Assembly (NCBI GenBank): GCA_002633005.1
Contig: NMRA01000538.1
Span: 69,679-133,678 of the forward strand
Direction of reading: 5' to 3'
Source of the DNA: Phoronis australis
Taxonomy: Eukaryota; Phoronida; Phoronidae
Length of the DNA: 64,000 bases
The notes under the pieces: model-generated
Told to the model about the DNA's origin: nothing
Database searches by the model: none
What the model saw: the letters and a program-made list of their open reading frames with translations, nothing else
Program-made: the position numbers and the translations under genes
Part shown: piece by piece, positions 1 to 11,435 of the stretch
How positions within the stretch are numbered: position 1 is the stretch's first letter
Layout of the letters: each line of letters starts with the position of its first letter

Positions 1-21
1 GAAACAAAATTTCCACCTCAC

Positions 22-608
22 CTTGCATTAATAAATAGTCTGGAGTATTTGGCATTCTGTTCTCATCTGAACTATTGATCACAGTGCCTCTGCTCTTCCA
101 GCTTTCCTGTGATGGAGAATCAGAACTGTGCGGCAGTCTGGTAGATTGCTCCTGTGTCAGCCCCCCTTCTGTAGAGTCACTGCTGATCGTGATCACGGTT
201 TGGCAGCTGGGTTCAGAACTAAATTTTTGTGCACAGGGAAAAGAGCCAGTTGCTTGAATGTCCGGTGAATGTCTTGCGTCAGAAATCTCAATAACTTCTG
301 TGGGCGAATTCAATTTCTCTTCCGGTGAAGAAAACAGACTTTCGTCCGACTTCTGCGAAGACTTAAAGTTTACATGGCCTTTACTTGGCAATACTATATC
401 TTTTTGATGGCCACTAATTACGGAAGACTTCTGGGGCATCTTATGAGGTGTTTTCTCATGGCCTGCTGCTTGTTGAGTACTGTCACCTCCCCACATTCGC
501 TCAAGTCGCCTAAATTCATTCTGGTCTGCACGTTTTCCCAAAGACTCCCCAATGGAAGCAAGTCGAGCTTCCTCCAGAATGTCGCCACAGCCACCCAGCA
601 GAACACTA
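22..608 (-). CDS. ACD: ACD exon 12 (last exon visible)
   Basis: Acceptor CAAAACAG|TAGTGT entered in phase 2; open from there to the window edge, with a good donor CAAG|GTGAGG at 21-20. Encodes GDILEEARLASIGESLGKRA and then a Ser/Pro/Glu-rich, probably disordered tail with SPEEKLNSPTEVIEISD. If the donor is not used the exon continues past position 1. Confidence 0.65.
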
Positions 609-3600
609 CTGTTTTGATAATAGTAAGTATCCTTGGGAATCTAAAAACACACAAGCAAGTCAACAGTGGGAATTTCTGACTGTAACCTCTAGGACATATA
701 CCTGAAAATGGTCCATTTTTCACATTTCTGGTGCCCGAAAACCAGCCTGGGTATACATTCCGAAAAGTATGGGGCCTATCGATGAAAAATGCATCGCAAA
801 ACAATCAAATACATTCATCAAACTGACATGATTAATAACAGAAATTTAAATTTTTGACCAATAATTGTAGACACTGTTCAGTTTGTGAAACCTTACAAAA
901 GGTGAGAAATTATTAAAAAATTGGCCTATGGAAACTCTTTAACTTGCAACAACTGGGCCCTAGACATGATTTAGGACCACAGTCAGGAACTCATGAATCT
1001 TAACCCTTTACATTTAACCCAAGACCACACGGAAACTACACTGTCTACTTCAGACAACAGAGAACGTTTACTATAGTTGTTCCGAAAATGTAACATTTGG
1101 ACTTAAATGATAATAACTTACGGGTGACAGATTTAACTGAATTGGGTTGACCTGCGACATGCTTTGAGTGGATTGCCTTGGCTGGTACTGTGTTTGTCGT
1201 TCAGCTTGGTGTCTGATGTCTCTCAGGGTAGACTCACTGTTAGGGTTCGACATTAAGTTGGTATCGTTGCCGGGGCGACCCATCTCTGTCAACAACTGGC
1301 TGTACGTGTCTTGTGTCGACTGCCCAGGCAAAGCGCATTGGAATGTGAATCAATACATCAATGGAGCAAAAGCTTCGATTTGAAATTAAGTTCCGAACTA
1401 TTTGTACGTTAAATTAGGAAAATACAAGTTGAACTTAATTACACTAGAACATGAAACAAACATTCAATAGCGATTTATTTTTACATCTAATTGACTTGTA
1501 AATTACTATGGCATCTTAAATGTAAATCAGAATTCCAGGGAACAAATTCAGAGCTTGCCAATTAAACATTTCATAAATATCACATTGTTAATTTTGTAAA
1601 TGTCACCAACGGTCAAAGAAACATACTATGAAAGGTCCGACAGCTTGGTCAAGACTATGACAATATTCAGCTTACTACAGACACACTATGATAAAAAAAC
1701 GGGTCACGTAATTGTACTTTAAACAACCCGTAACTAGCTACTACAATTGGCAATATTGACCTCCTGTTGTGGAGAAACGACACGGCTTTCCTCAGATTCT
1801 AGGTGAAAAGAAGCCAATTCATCGCTGACATTGTTTGCTGTCATTTTAGGCTGAAAAAGAAACTAGCAAGATGTAGATAAGTAAAGATGAGACGAGTCAT
1901 ACCCCTTCATACTAACCTGGGTAAACGTAAACAAGTTCTTTAGTTTGAGTTCATTCATCGAGTCACAAGAATTTCTAGCATCTCGTTAAAATGGGCAAGG
2001 AACTTTTTAAAATATGCTTCGACTCACTACTCACAACATACAGTAAACGGAAAAATTATAGCTGATAACGCTACCAATGAAATTTTCCTAGCTGCAAAAG
2101 CAAATGCTTTAAAAAAATAATCGAGACATGGAAGAGTTGCTCATTCCTCTATAAAAGTAAATGACACTCATGTGCACTGCCCAATGCCTGAAATGAACGT
2201 TTAATGAGTAATCTGGTTCATAATTTGTGTTTTTGTAAGAGCATCATGCAAAGTGGTTGTATCGCTATTTCCAGCAATGACACTCATAGGCTATAATCCA
2301 TTCATGCGGTGTGGCTGATTAAGGTTATGTTGGTCCCTACAAAAATGTCTAAAATTTGGCTTAATTCGGAACATCATACCTCAAACGTGGCTGATAGAAT
2401 TCATATGAAACTTTCAGATAGTATCCTTTTTTAACTGTTCTCCAAATTACTGCTAAGAATTTTAGAAATGTTTCATTTTTGCACAAGGGGCTATAAAAAT
2501 AGGACTTTTACCAAGTTCATGAAAAAATAGAAAACTGTAACAACGTTTTTGAGATCTTACCTTGAAAATCGATATCAATTAAAACTTAATCATCATTGTT
2601 TTCCTATTAACGTACCTTTCGTTTTTGTTAAAATTTACTAAAAAGACATCGTCACACGAACCAATTAGTAACAGATTGGAAAAAAGGTAACAATCGGAAT
2701 TCGACGTGGTTTCTTATTTTCAAAAAATATATACCTCTACAGAGTTAAAATGTAGTCTTGTAGACATTTGACTAAATACACACACCTGTCAATAACGAGG
2801 TACAGAACCTTAAGAAGCATGAGTTACATGAGGCTATATAAGTGGAACTAAATAGTCAACTGGTGAGATGACATGGTAAGAGCTTCAGGAGTTTCATACA
2901 TTCAGGAATTTTTACCATCCCCAGCACGTGTGCTGGCTCCTCAGGATTTTTTATCACAACGAAACTGTTTTAAAGGAAATGTACCATGATTAAGTCAGTC
3001 TGAAGCAGTTCAGCGTACTTGAGTATGGATGAGTACATGTTTCACTGAGTCAGCAGTGTTAGATTAAAAATGCATTTGCATGCTCCTAACAATGCTAATG
3101 TATTGCAGGAACTAAACGACTATGCTATTTTAGCATAATCTAAGCTAAACAAAGTGCAGTTGCATTCATTGACAACTTGTGAATGTAAAAACTAAAAAAA
3201 TATCCTAATAGGTGACCCTTGCAGTAATGACGTACCTTGGGGGCCCAATCAACCCGCATCAAGCAGTGTTATTCCCCCAACACCACAACATGATACTTAC
3301 TGGACACGGTTCAGTGATTTACAGCCGATTATTTTTGGCATAAAACTCCTTCTTAAGAACATTAGACAATTTGCAACGCACTTCATATTCACATCATTAC
3401 TATATGTTGTGTTCTAACTAATTTCACCAAGCAATCACAGAGATACATAACTGGCATGCAAGTTCCAATTTAAACATACTAATATTTTGTCACCACAGCT
3501 TTGTGAATGACGTTAGCTCCGCCTGAGCATTGTGCTATGAGTTCTGTGAATACTAATTTGTTCGTGAATGACAGAGTGCACTCAGGTCGCTGAGACTGAG

Positions 3601-6600
3601 TCCGGGTTATACCGCATGTTCAGGCACTCTTGCGAATATTGTCACAATGGTCAGATGTGTTCTAGTCACTGTGCGAGTCTCAAGACATCATTAAGGTAAC
3701 ATTTACTGTCATTTGGTCGCAATTTGCCTTTAATGCGTTCCACTTTGCAAATTACGTGTCCGTGAACTGTTACTGAATATTTTGCATCTTCCAGTACCAC
3801 GGACGGACAGACAGACAGACATCTCAATTGTAATGCGTTGCGAAATAAAGCTCCAAAATGTCCCGTGCAACTTGTTGTTTGACTCGCATGCAGATACAAG
3901 TTTAGTAGAGTACAAGTGAGAAATTACTGTTTTGACACTTACGATATCTTGCTCTTTCTCTTTTGTACTCTGTTTGGCACCATTATGTTTGCTAACCTCA
4001 CCACTGGCAAGCCTTTTTCGCAATTGGTAAGGATGACCAAATTTCTTAAGTCTACACATGGCTTTTTCAGGAGTTTTTTCAACTGCAACAGTACACTCCT
4101 TTATCCCCAGCTCCTCAAGCAGATTACTTTCATTCAAGTCCGTAAAAGTGCGCTTGCTAGATTTCGACCGGTTTTGTATCCATTTTTTGCCTACAATTGA
4201 TTTTCCTTTCCAAGACTTTTCAAGGTGAGCACGGGATTCCTGACTTAAGTCAGATGGTACTGCCTGCCCCGTGGTGGACTGGGTTGCAGAAGGCACGTAA
4301 TCATATCCCCATTCTGTAGAAACAGTAAATATAAATTGAATTTGTAGTGTGTTTACAGAGTAGGCATCCAGACTGTAAATGGCCCTAGAACACAAAACAA
4401 AACAAAAAACATTTGACCAGATTACACATATGCAGATATACCAACGGAATAATTATTTTCAACTTTCAGAAAATAGGCTTACAGAACTTTCGCACTTGAG
4501 AAATATTGTTGGTACAAAGTATACAAGTTTCAAAAAATGTTCAAGATATAAAACAATACAATTTTAGTTTAGCATGATGCGTTTTGGTCAGGATGGATTT
4601 CGTGGCTTGCATTTGTTGCTTGTTAAACAATTCATTTCATCTCAATTTCAAGTTTTAACCACATGAACCTGTGTAGTATCACTATAATTATAACCAGGTT
4701 GATTCTGAAATCACCTTTCAAGGTATCAAGATGTTTCTTGTCTTGCCTACTTATGATTAGATCTTCAGCCTTTCGGGCACCCCACATGGCGTCATCGTCA
4801 ACTTTGTCCTCAGCACCAGACACAGCTATCAATAAGACCACCAGAGATATAGTTACTATAACTTGAAACAAAACTATTTCCAAAGCACTCATATAAATAT
4901 ACAATGGAAGAATGGCACCATCTTAACCAACAACCTTAATAAAACCAAAATATCTTGTTGGTGAATTACAAAAGCAAAAGATATTGTTGGTGAATTACAA
5001 AAGCAAAAGACATTGTTGGTGAATTACCCACTTTTAAACATACTCATGACAGCTTGAAATTTTGACTTGTGCTAGACCTAACATATACATGTGAAGTTGC
5101 ACCTGAACCCAAATTTAGGCACATGCAAAACATTAGAGTAAAAGTTGTATGTAAGTGAAGGCCGAGTATAGTATATTACAGAATGAATAAGAACACACAC
5201 ACACACCAAGTTTGTAACATGTGCATGCACAATTGACAACTGTATGTGTTTATAAAAGAAGCTTAAGCACTACTCTATGGGGAAAACACTTACGTATGAG
5301 AAAAACTGATATTTTTTGAATATTAAAGCTAGACCTAAATGCACACAAAAACGGTACTGCCAGAGAGAATTTCTAGCTCACCATTAAAGGGTCTGAAGTC
5401 TGTGACTGGTGCAGCACCACTCATACCCAGCCAATGACAGCACAGTCTCTGAGGAGCATCCGTAGTAGTCTCTGGTACAGACGGACCACTCTGTCCACGT
5501 GACCTACTTCTCGTTGTCCGCGCATTCAACACGCTCTTGTCTGTATCGCCCAGTCCAATGGACGTTGTGACAGCAGCGTTGGGCTCGCTTAGACAGTCCA
5601 CCAGCTGTGACAAACTACTCGTCTTGTGCTGTGCAGTTTCAGAATCAGTGGACTCCGCCCGCCTAGCCAGACTGGAATAGGCAAAATGTAAACGGAGTGA
5701 ATGAAAAGCCATACAAGAAGTTGGTAAGAATTTGCCGTCGATTTGTATAGGGAACTTTTGTAATTTCGGATGGGTTTGTTGTTTTTGCATATTGTGGGAA
5801 TTTAGTAATGTCGAAGTAAAATTAATGAAAATGTTGAATCACAATAGACTGAAAAAGGCACATCTCCATTTTTAACCCAAATGGAGACACACGGATGCAA
5901 AAACATAAACACATGCGAAGCTATTAAGGTTATGCAGGACCATAGATAAATGTCCACATTTGGCTAACTTCAGAACAACTCAGAAATGGCTTATTGTATT
6001 CATATGAAACTCAGACATATTTCATGCACTGTTCTCTAACAAGTCATTAGAAATTATTTCTAAAATATTCTTCTTTTACACAAGGGACTATCACAAGAGG
6101 ATTTTTACGAAAAACTAAAAANNNNNNNNNNNNNNNNNNNNNNNNNNNNNNNNNNNNNNNNNNNNNNNNNNNNNNNNNNNNNNNNNNNNNNNNNNNNNNN
6201 NNNNNNNNNNNNNNNNNNNNNNNNNNNNNNNNNNNNNNNNNNNNNNNNNNNNNNNNNNNNNNNNNNNNNNNNNNNNNNNNNNNNNNNNNNNNNNNNNNNN
6301 NNNNNNNNNNNNNNNNNNNNNNNNNNNNNNNNNNNNNNNNNNNNNNNNNNNNNNNNNNNNNNNNNNNNNNNNNNNNNNNNNNNNNNNNNNNNNNNNNNNN
6401 NNNNNNNNNNNNNNNNNNNNNNNNNNNNNNNNNNNNNNNTCTGTGCGGATTGTTTATAAAATTTACTAAAATTACCCACCATCAAACATTTATGGCCCAA
6501 TGAAACAACAACGACCTGTAAATTTTAATTTTTTTGAAGTACGACCACCAGCCATTTTGAATTTAAATCAAACGCAACCACCCATAAATTTTTATTTCAG

Positions 6601-9600
6601 TTGCCTTCCCCCCCCTCCCAAACAGATTTTGCTGGAACAGCCCTAAAAAGAAACGACAATGTCACCCAATTTATCCCACATAGGTATGAAGTAAAAAATC
6701 AAATTCAATAGGCTTTCTAATTATATAACATACGTACTTAAGCGCAGTTAAATTAAAAACAAGTTTGTAAATATTTGCCTAAATGCAGATTTATTGACAG
6801 TGTCCTACACAATCTGTAAGAGAGCCATTCAGGTCAGTTGTCATCGCTCATTTGTTTCACCTACAAGTTTTAATAAAGTTCATATCTTTTATGAAAACTT
6901 GAAAAAATAAAATTTCATTTGTTAACATTAGAGCATCTTAAATTACTGAGATTTTACCACAACACATGACTTACTGCTGTGCGAAGTACAATACAACCGG
7001 ATGGTTCATGCTGAAAGGAACAAAACATCAAATCAGATCCACAAAACTGATTCACAACTTAAACATCGTGTTTACAAATTATGAAAAGATTTTGACCAAG
7101 AGATCTTTTTACAAATAAATGCAGAAATCAAATACAATGCACTGTGGGAAAACGGTCACCCACAGCAGAACGAAATCAACCAATGAAACCAGAGATCTAT
7201 ACTTACTCTTCCAACCAACAGAATGTTTGATATTTCAAAAATTCAAATCACAGGATCCCTTGGGCTACAGATAACACAAGAAAATCATCATGGTGTTTGA
7301 AGATGCTCACATACAAAACAGGAAAATTCACCTAATCATCCGTCTCAAAAGCTGTGGGTGGCCTATAAGTTGTCCAAAACACGCAAGACAAGAAGCATAC
7401 TGAACATATATGAAGAGAAAGAGGGAATATGTATAATGTTATCTTCTATGCCAAAGGCCCATCGAAAGAAAAATGTTATCCGCATACCAATTGCTAATGT
7501 TCTTGGAGTGAATAAAGCCAACTCGTTGATCCAAAACATTGTACTTGTCCACTTGCATGTAGAAATAATAGCGCCCCTGAAACAGAATCGGACTAGTAAG
7601 CATTACTGAATGGAGCAAAAACATACAAAAGCTGCAATAAAATTAGTCAAACACACACATTTCATCGAAGCTTGGAGAAAATTCAGTATAACAGTGCATT
7701 ATTAGAGTTTTGTTAACACAGTTGTGGCATATTTATAACTTTGTACAGTTGTTTAACTACATCGTTCTTCAGATTGTCCTGGGTGAAAAACTTGAAAACA
7801 AAAATCTGACAAAAATTGTCATCGAGAACTAGTCTTTTCTTAAGTAATAACATGAAATACAGTACCACCTTTTGATGAGTTTCCTATTTGAACGACTCTT
7901 CAAAAACTGTTCCTTTTTCACAAGATTTCCCAAAATGGTTTCTCAGTACGGTTTACTGGCAAGCAATCATACTCACTGGGTTATTGAATACAAAGTGTAC
8001 GCTGTAGTCATGAATGACGAGCAGGGCGCCGCGAGAGAGCTTCATTTTTGGATCCTCGTCGTCAAGTGAGTCAAGATAAGTGCTGTGAAACAGAGAGAAA
8101 ACATACATCTCACAGCAACTTAAAGCATTAAAACAAATTTTTATAAGCTTCACGTGCTAAGGAAAACTGAAACATCCCCTTTTCCTAAATTGTGTACCAG
8201 TTCCAAAAATCTCAGAGTGATGGTGAGGTGAAATGTCTACCTATGGTGAGACAGAGATTACCGCCAGACTCATGCTCTGTTCGCTCTACAATTTCTAAAC
8301 ACTGGGGTCTAGTTAACACATCTTCCAAAATCTTGTTGGAGCCTACTTCAATTTTCAAGTCTGTGAAAAGTCCAGTAACCTTTATTTTTGTAAAGGAAGA
8401 CGCACAGTTTACACATTGAAAAACGAGTCGAGCCTACTGACACTTCCAGGGGTAGGAAACTAACTCATTTCCATTTCTTGTTCTATTTCTTATGAAAACT
8501 ATGTCCTAAATAACACAACCATGAAGTCAATATGATCCATTTTAGCCTAATTGCATCACACAACGCAGAAACACTGCCTCGTATTAACAATGCTCAAGTG
8601 TTAATCAGTGTCATTGTGCCTGTTAAATAGGACTTAAGTGACTTGATGGTGTCAATGTCAATTTGGAATGCTCAACACAGAATCAAATACAGGTTCAAAT
8701 CAAAGCCAGCGAATTGTCACATGAAATCAAAGCCAGCGAGTTGCCACATGAAACTACAAAAAATATACTGGAGTTACAAGATTCAGAAGCACCAAGTCAA
8801 TAACAGAGAAAATCAAGCTCCTTTAACAATGTTCTGCCACAAAATCAAGAAACTCAACTGAAAATGGCAATATCGAAACTTAATATTCAGTTGATCATAG
8901 CTGTTAGAATTGAACAAAGAAAGCCTGTCCACAAAATTTTGGCAGACAATAACAATGTTGTTATACAAACGCACACTATGTTACGATTCCTGATCAATGT
9001 CAGAAGCTTTAAGTCAGGCAACAATCAAAATTATCTCAGATAATGAAGTTCAAGTCAACAAAATTTGTTAGAAGAAAATTAGATCTTGATAGACTTTTCT
9101 TACTCGTTAGAATTCTGATGCTGAGGTTGTTCTTTAAACACAGCAACGATTCCGTAGCCATCATCGTGAATGAGTCGGACAGCAGCACTGTTCTCTGGTG
9201 CTGGTACATCCTGTAAATGTACCGTAATCAATGATATCGGACGAGTCAAAACGCGGTTGATATACCAAAATACCTGTTCTTCGGAACTCTTCATTTTTTA
9301 AGTGATTTACAAGAGATTTGTAATTTTTACTCTAGTATTTAGAGATTGTGCCAACCCTTTTGCTTCTCAGGTATCATCGCACATGAGGAAAAGGCACTAG
9401 CTATGGCTGCAAGATGAGTAGGCATATAGTCTTGGTTAATAGGTATATCGTCTTGGAGTAGCCTTAGGCTCTCAGTTCAGGCGACTCGCTATTCACTAGG
9501 TGGTGCTAAAAGTAAAGGTCCAACTCTTTGAAATAATATTTTTGGCCAAATTAGAAGTAAGACGTAGAAAACAAAAACAATGCTCGAGTGCAGCATGAAA

Positions 9601-10799
9601 CTGATGTTTCGATATTAATCAAATATCTTCCAGAGGTACAACAGTAGACAGAAAACGAAACAATGTAACAGAATGTTCACTTCACATCACAATGCAAGAT
9701 ACGACAACTAAATACTCTACCAAAACTCTATCCAGTAAGCTCCGACAGTCCTATTGCCAAGAGACCACTCAATAGGGATGTTGGAGCACATAGGCTGGAG
9801 TTATGGTTTTTAGTTGATAAATCTTGTGCTATGCATCGTGATATGAACATTCTGTAACGATATTTCGTTTTCTGTCTACTGTTGAACATGAGGATGATAT
9901 CTGATTACGGTAATATTGAAACGTCACTTTCATGCTGCGCTCTGTTGTTTTCCCAATCCTTTTTAACATCTGAATAGACTGAGATCAGGAACCAGTTAAT
10001 CAGCATAGGTGTGTTAATATAGTGGACCCACACGATAACCAGAGTACAAACATTTCTATGGGAAGGACCCTTGCTTCACTTGAGGGAACCTAATAAATTT
10101 TGAATTTCCCATAGTGTTGGTCTTGATATTGTGTATGCACAAAGTGACGCTTGCTACATTTACTCAATTGAAACACAACCCACATCCACTCCAGCAGTAC
10201 TAGTGTTCTGTTTACCCGAGTTCATAGTACATTTCCCAGTTTTATATTCGGTTGCTCATCTTAACTCAATTCCTCCGACTTATGAAGAATGCAGACTATT
10301 GGAAACACTGGAGGTGTGTTTAATGGTCTGACTTTGCTCGATTTTTGCCCAGTTTGAGCGCCTTTGATATGTGCTGACTGCTGAGGGTGGCAAATGCACC
10401 GATTTCATGATATAAAACGGAACACTTGTGAACCAAAGGTATTGAATTTAGGAAAAAATGTTATAATTTAAACTTTCGAGGTTACCACAGATTTTGAAGT
10501 GAATTTTGGGTACAGGTCGTCAAATCGGGCAGTGACCATGCTCAAATTTTGTGTCACAGCTACCATCAGAAAATATTTTGAAAAACTGTGGACAAGTACA
10601 ATGACACCAGATCTTGAAAAACAAAGAAATGTAATTATGGTAAATATTTTGGTCCGAAGTTGGTGACATTTTATTGTAACCAACTTACATGGCACTCAAT
10701 CTCCTTCAGTCTCTTGCCAACCTCAACAAGTCTGGAGGTGGAGGGCCACTGTGGGTTGCTGAGGATGTAATCTACAATCCAGGGTTGGACATCGACCAT
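22..10799 (-). CDS. ACD: ACD/TPP1-like shelterin subunit (3' end outside window)
   Basis: Twelve exons join with consistent phases: 10799-10689, 9210-9104, 8082-7977, 7576-7488, 7010-6975, 5671-5382, 4825-4715, 4313-3943, 1850-1761, 1319-1122, 775-702 and 608-22, giving about 723 residues so far. Residues 1-150 align in order with the OB fold of human TPP1: VQPWIVDYIL for RPWIRELIL, the strand VRLIHDDGY, GALLVIHDYSVHF for GRLLLLQDCGVHV, and YFYMQVDKYNVL for EFYLQVDRFSLL. A following stretch, SSLSQLVDCL, resembles SLSQLLDEM in human TPP1. In the family, TPP1 binds POT1 and TIN2 and recruits telomerase at chromosome ends in the nucleus. Residues from about 180 on are Ser/Gln/Thr-rich and I do not recognise them. 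The protein is longer than human ACD. Position next to PAR6 supports the call. The stop codon is not in the window. Confidence 0.85.
702..775 (-). CDS. ACD: ACD exon 11
   Basis: Acceptor CATCGATAG|GCCCCA, donor TTCAG|GTATAT, phase 0 to 2. Encodes PYFSECIPRLVFGHQKCEKW. It is required to bring exon 10 (phase 0) into frame with exon 12 (phase 2), which is good evidence that it is real. Confidence 0.65.
1122..1319 (-). CDS. ACD: ACD exon 10
   Basis: Acceptor CCTGGGCAG|TCGACA, donor CCC|GTAAGT, phase 0 to 0. Gln/Ser/Asn-rich, including RQTQYQPRQSTQSMSQV. Likely disordered. Confidence 0.65.
1761..1850 (-). CDS. ACD: ACD exon 9
   Basis: Acceptor CTTTTTCAG|CCTAAA, donor GAG|GTCAAT (weaker), phase 0 to 0, 30 codons (starts PKMTANNVSDELASF). 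Being symmetric it could be a skipped exon; included because it is open and flanked by usable sites. Confidence 0.55.
2318..2790 (+). repeat. Dispersed repeat family B, copy 1
   Basis: Shares an ordered series of blocks with 5922-6121 and 16870-17300: a start with GGTTATG, TTGGCTTAATTCGGAAC, GAATTCATATGAAACTTTCA, AAAATTTACTAAAA and an end near CTAAATACACA. No coding capacity; lies in ACD intron 8. Confidence 0.6.
3943..4313 (-). CDS. ACD: ACD exon 8
   Basis: Acceptor TTTCTACAG|AATGGGG, donor ATC|GTAAGT, phase 1 to 0. The largest internal exon after exon 12. It begins EWGYDYVPSATQ and is Lys/Ser-rich, including KKWIQNRSKSSKR. The YDYVP segment is loosely reminiscent of the YEYEPP that opens the TIN2-binding tail of human TPP1, but this is weak. 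Confidence 0.75.
4715..4825 (-). CDS. ACD: ACD exon 7
   Basis: Acceptor TTGATAG|CTGTGTC, donor AAAG|GTGATT, phase 1 to 1. Encodes a charged stretch, SGAEDKVDDDAMWGARKAED then a Lys-rich end. No recognised domain. Phase continuity with exons 6 and 8 is the main support. Confidence 0.7.
4952..5027 (+). repeat. 29-bp tandem repeat, 2.6 units
   Basis: The 29-bp unit containing TTGTTGGTGAATTACAAAAG starts at 4952, 4981 and 5010 (last unit partial), with one or two mismatches between units. Inside ACD intron 6. Confidence 0.9.
5382..5671 (-). CDS. ACD: ACD exon 6
   Basis: Acceptor CTATTCCAG|TCTGGC, donor AATG|GTGAGC, phase 2 to 1. Begins HLARRAESTDSE and contains SSLSQLVDCLSE, similar to human TPP1 LSLSQLLDEM just after the OB fold. 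The rest is Ser/Thr/Arg-rich linker. Confidence 0.8.
5922..6800 (+). repeat. Dispersed repeat family B, copy 2 (interrupted by N gap)
   Basis: Begins TTAAGGTTATGCAGGACC, carries TTGGCTAACTTCAGAAC and ATTCATATGAAACTCAGAC, then enters the N run. AAAATTTACTAAAATT just after the gap matches the later part of copy 1, so the gap probably lies within the element. The right end is approximate. Confidence 0.5.
6122..6439. other. Assembly gap (318 N)
   Basis: Run of N in ACD intron 5. Open frames reported across it would be artefacts. Confidence 0.99.
6975..7010 (-). CDS. ACD: ACD exon 5 (36 bp micro-exon)
   Basis: Acceptor CCTTTCAG|CATGAAC, donor CA|GTAAGT; phase 2 to 2. Encodes CMNHPVVLYFAQ, fitting the C-terminal helix of the OB fold (human CNQDLDVQKKLYDCL). 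A short exon like this is easily missed by gene predictors. Confidence 0.75.
7488..7576 (-). CDS. ACD: ACD exon 4
   Basis: Acceptor TGTTTCAG|GGGCGC, donor TTG|GTATGC, phase 0 to 2. Encodes YYFYMQVDKYNVLDQ, the most recognisable match to human TPP1 (AEFYLQVDRFSLLPTE). Confidence 0.87.
7977..8082 (-). CDS. ACD: ACD exon 3, acidic TEL-patch-like segment
   Basis: Acceptor TTTCACAG|CACTTAT, donor CCA|GTGAGT, phase 2 to 0. Encodes an acidic run LDDEDP (about residues 79-84), then LSRGALLVIHD. In human TPP1 the matching place holds the glutamates and arginine of the TEL patch that contacts telomerase. Confidence 0.85.
8698..8750 (+). repeat. 27-bp direct repeat, two units
   Basis: AAATCAAAGCCAGCGA followed by a CACATG-ending tail occurs twice in direct succession in ACD intron 2. 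Confidence 0.8.
9104..9210 (-). CDS. ACD: ACD exon 2
   Basis: Acceptor TTTACAG|GATGTACC and donor GA|GTAAGA; enters in phase 0 and leaves in phase 2. Encodes ENSAAVRLIHDDGYGIVAVF, an OB-fold strand pair aligning with human TPP1 GATLLVSDGTHSVRCLV. Confidence 0.83.
9570..9952. mobile_element. Foldback (inverted-repeat) element in ACD intron 1
   Basis: Left arm about 9570-9697 and right arm about 9827-9952 are reverse complements over roughly 125 bp. Shared core CAACAGTAGACAGAAAACGA reads forward at about 9640 and reversed at about 9880; GAATGTTCA and GCAGCATGAAA also match. No ORF, so a non-autonomous element. Confidence 0.8.
10340..10540 (+). repeat. Dispersed repeat family C, copy 1
   Basis: Blocks GGCAAATGCACCGATTTCA, ATTGTGAA-like spacer and ACCACAGATTTTGAAGTGAA match the region 60338-60500 in the same order and orientation at roughly 70 percent by eye. 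Confidence 0.55.
10689..10799 (-). CDS. ACD: ACD exon 1 (start codon)
   Basis: ATG at 10799-10797 opens 37 codons (MVDVQPWIVDYIL...KEIECH) ending at CAT|GTAAGT, phase 0. It carries the first helix/strand of the TPP1 OB fold. No other ATG lies upstream in frame within the short open stretch, which fixes the start. Confidence 0.85.
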
Positions 10800-11042
10800 C
10801 GTGACAGACGCTCACACCGCCAGTCATAAAACCTGCAACTACAAAAACATGACAACTTAGAAAAAGAAATTAAAAAGCCCAATGGGACGAGTAGTGCTGG
10901 CACTTTTGGAAGTATAGGGGCGACACATTTGACAGTTGATGAATTTGGATTGTTGAGGGAGAGAATCTTCAAAGTACTGCTGCTAAAAATGTAAAGCTGC
11001 TGCAACACGGTTGGTACATATTTTCCCGATATTGGGTGGTTA

Positions 11043-11195
11043 CAGTAAAACCCACATTAGCTGGACATCGATATCAATTTTCACCTAGGTACTGTTGTTC
11101 TTCATGCACTTGGCCCTTCAGATTCAAGTCAGACTTCACATTGATTGGAAAAAACCTCTTTATCTGGTAGCACTCAACTTAAGTGTGTTTTACTG
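11043..11195. mobile_element. 153-bp Tc1/mariner-type MITE
   Basis: Ends CAGTAAAACCCACATTAG and, inverted on the right, CAGTAAAACACACTTAAG. Flanked on both sides by TA (11041-11042 and 11196-11197), the target duplication typical of Tc1/mariner. Non-coding. Confidence 0.8.
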
Positions 11196-11435
11196 TACTT
11201 CATCCTTCAGTTCAACACAATTGTCAGTTGTGACACGTGGCTATTGGGTGTGACAATCATATAAAGCAACTCTAAATCACTTGCCAAGTGTTAATTGCCT
11301 CTTCCCCAAATGGTTTGGACACTCGGATCTTACGCAGCAAACCTTGGTTTGGCCACTAGCCACATGGTGCCGGTAGATTTTTCTACCTGTCACACGCTTG
11401 AACAAATTTCTTAAATTAGGTAAACATGGCTAATG

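Larger units (their letters stand above)
608..10688. other. ACD introns
   Basis: Intron stretches over 300 bases: 776-1121, 1320-1760, 1851-3942 (dispersed repeat at about 2318-2790), 4314-4714, 4826-5381 (29-bp tandem repeat), 5672-6974 (dispersed repeat and N gap), 7011-7487, 7577-7976, 8083-9103 (27-bp repeat), 9211-10688 (foldback element, dispersed repeats). I see no further coding exon in them. Confidence 0.6.

Noticed and set aside
418-804. 128-aa minus-strand ORF near the left edge
   Set aside because: It overlaps ACD exons 11 and 12 in a different frame and crosses an intron; the spliced frame is better supported.
609-1121. Direct splicing of ACD exon 10 to exon 12
   Set aside because: Exon 10 ends in phase 0 and exon 12 needs phase 2; exon 11 at 702-775 resolves this with good splice sites.
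6105-6500. ORF across the first N run
   Set aside because: Same artefact; the gap lies in an intron repeat.
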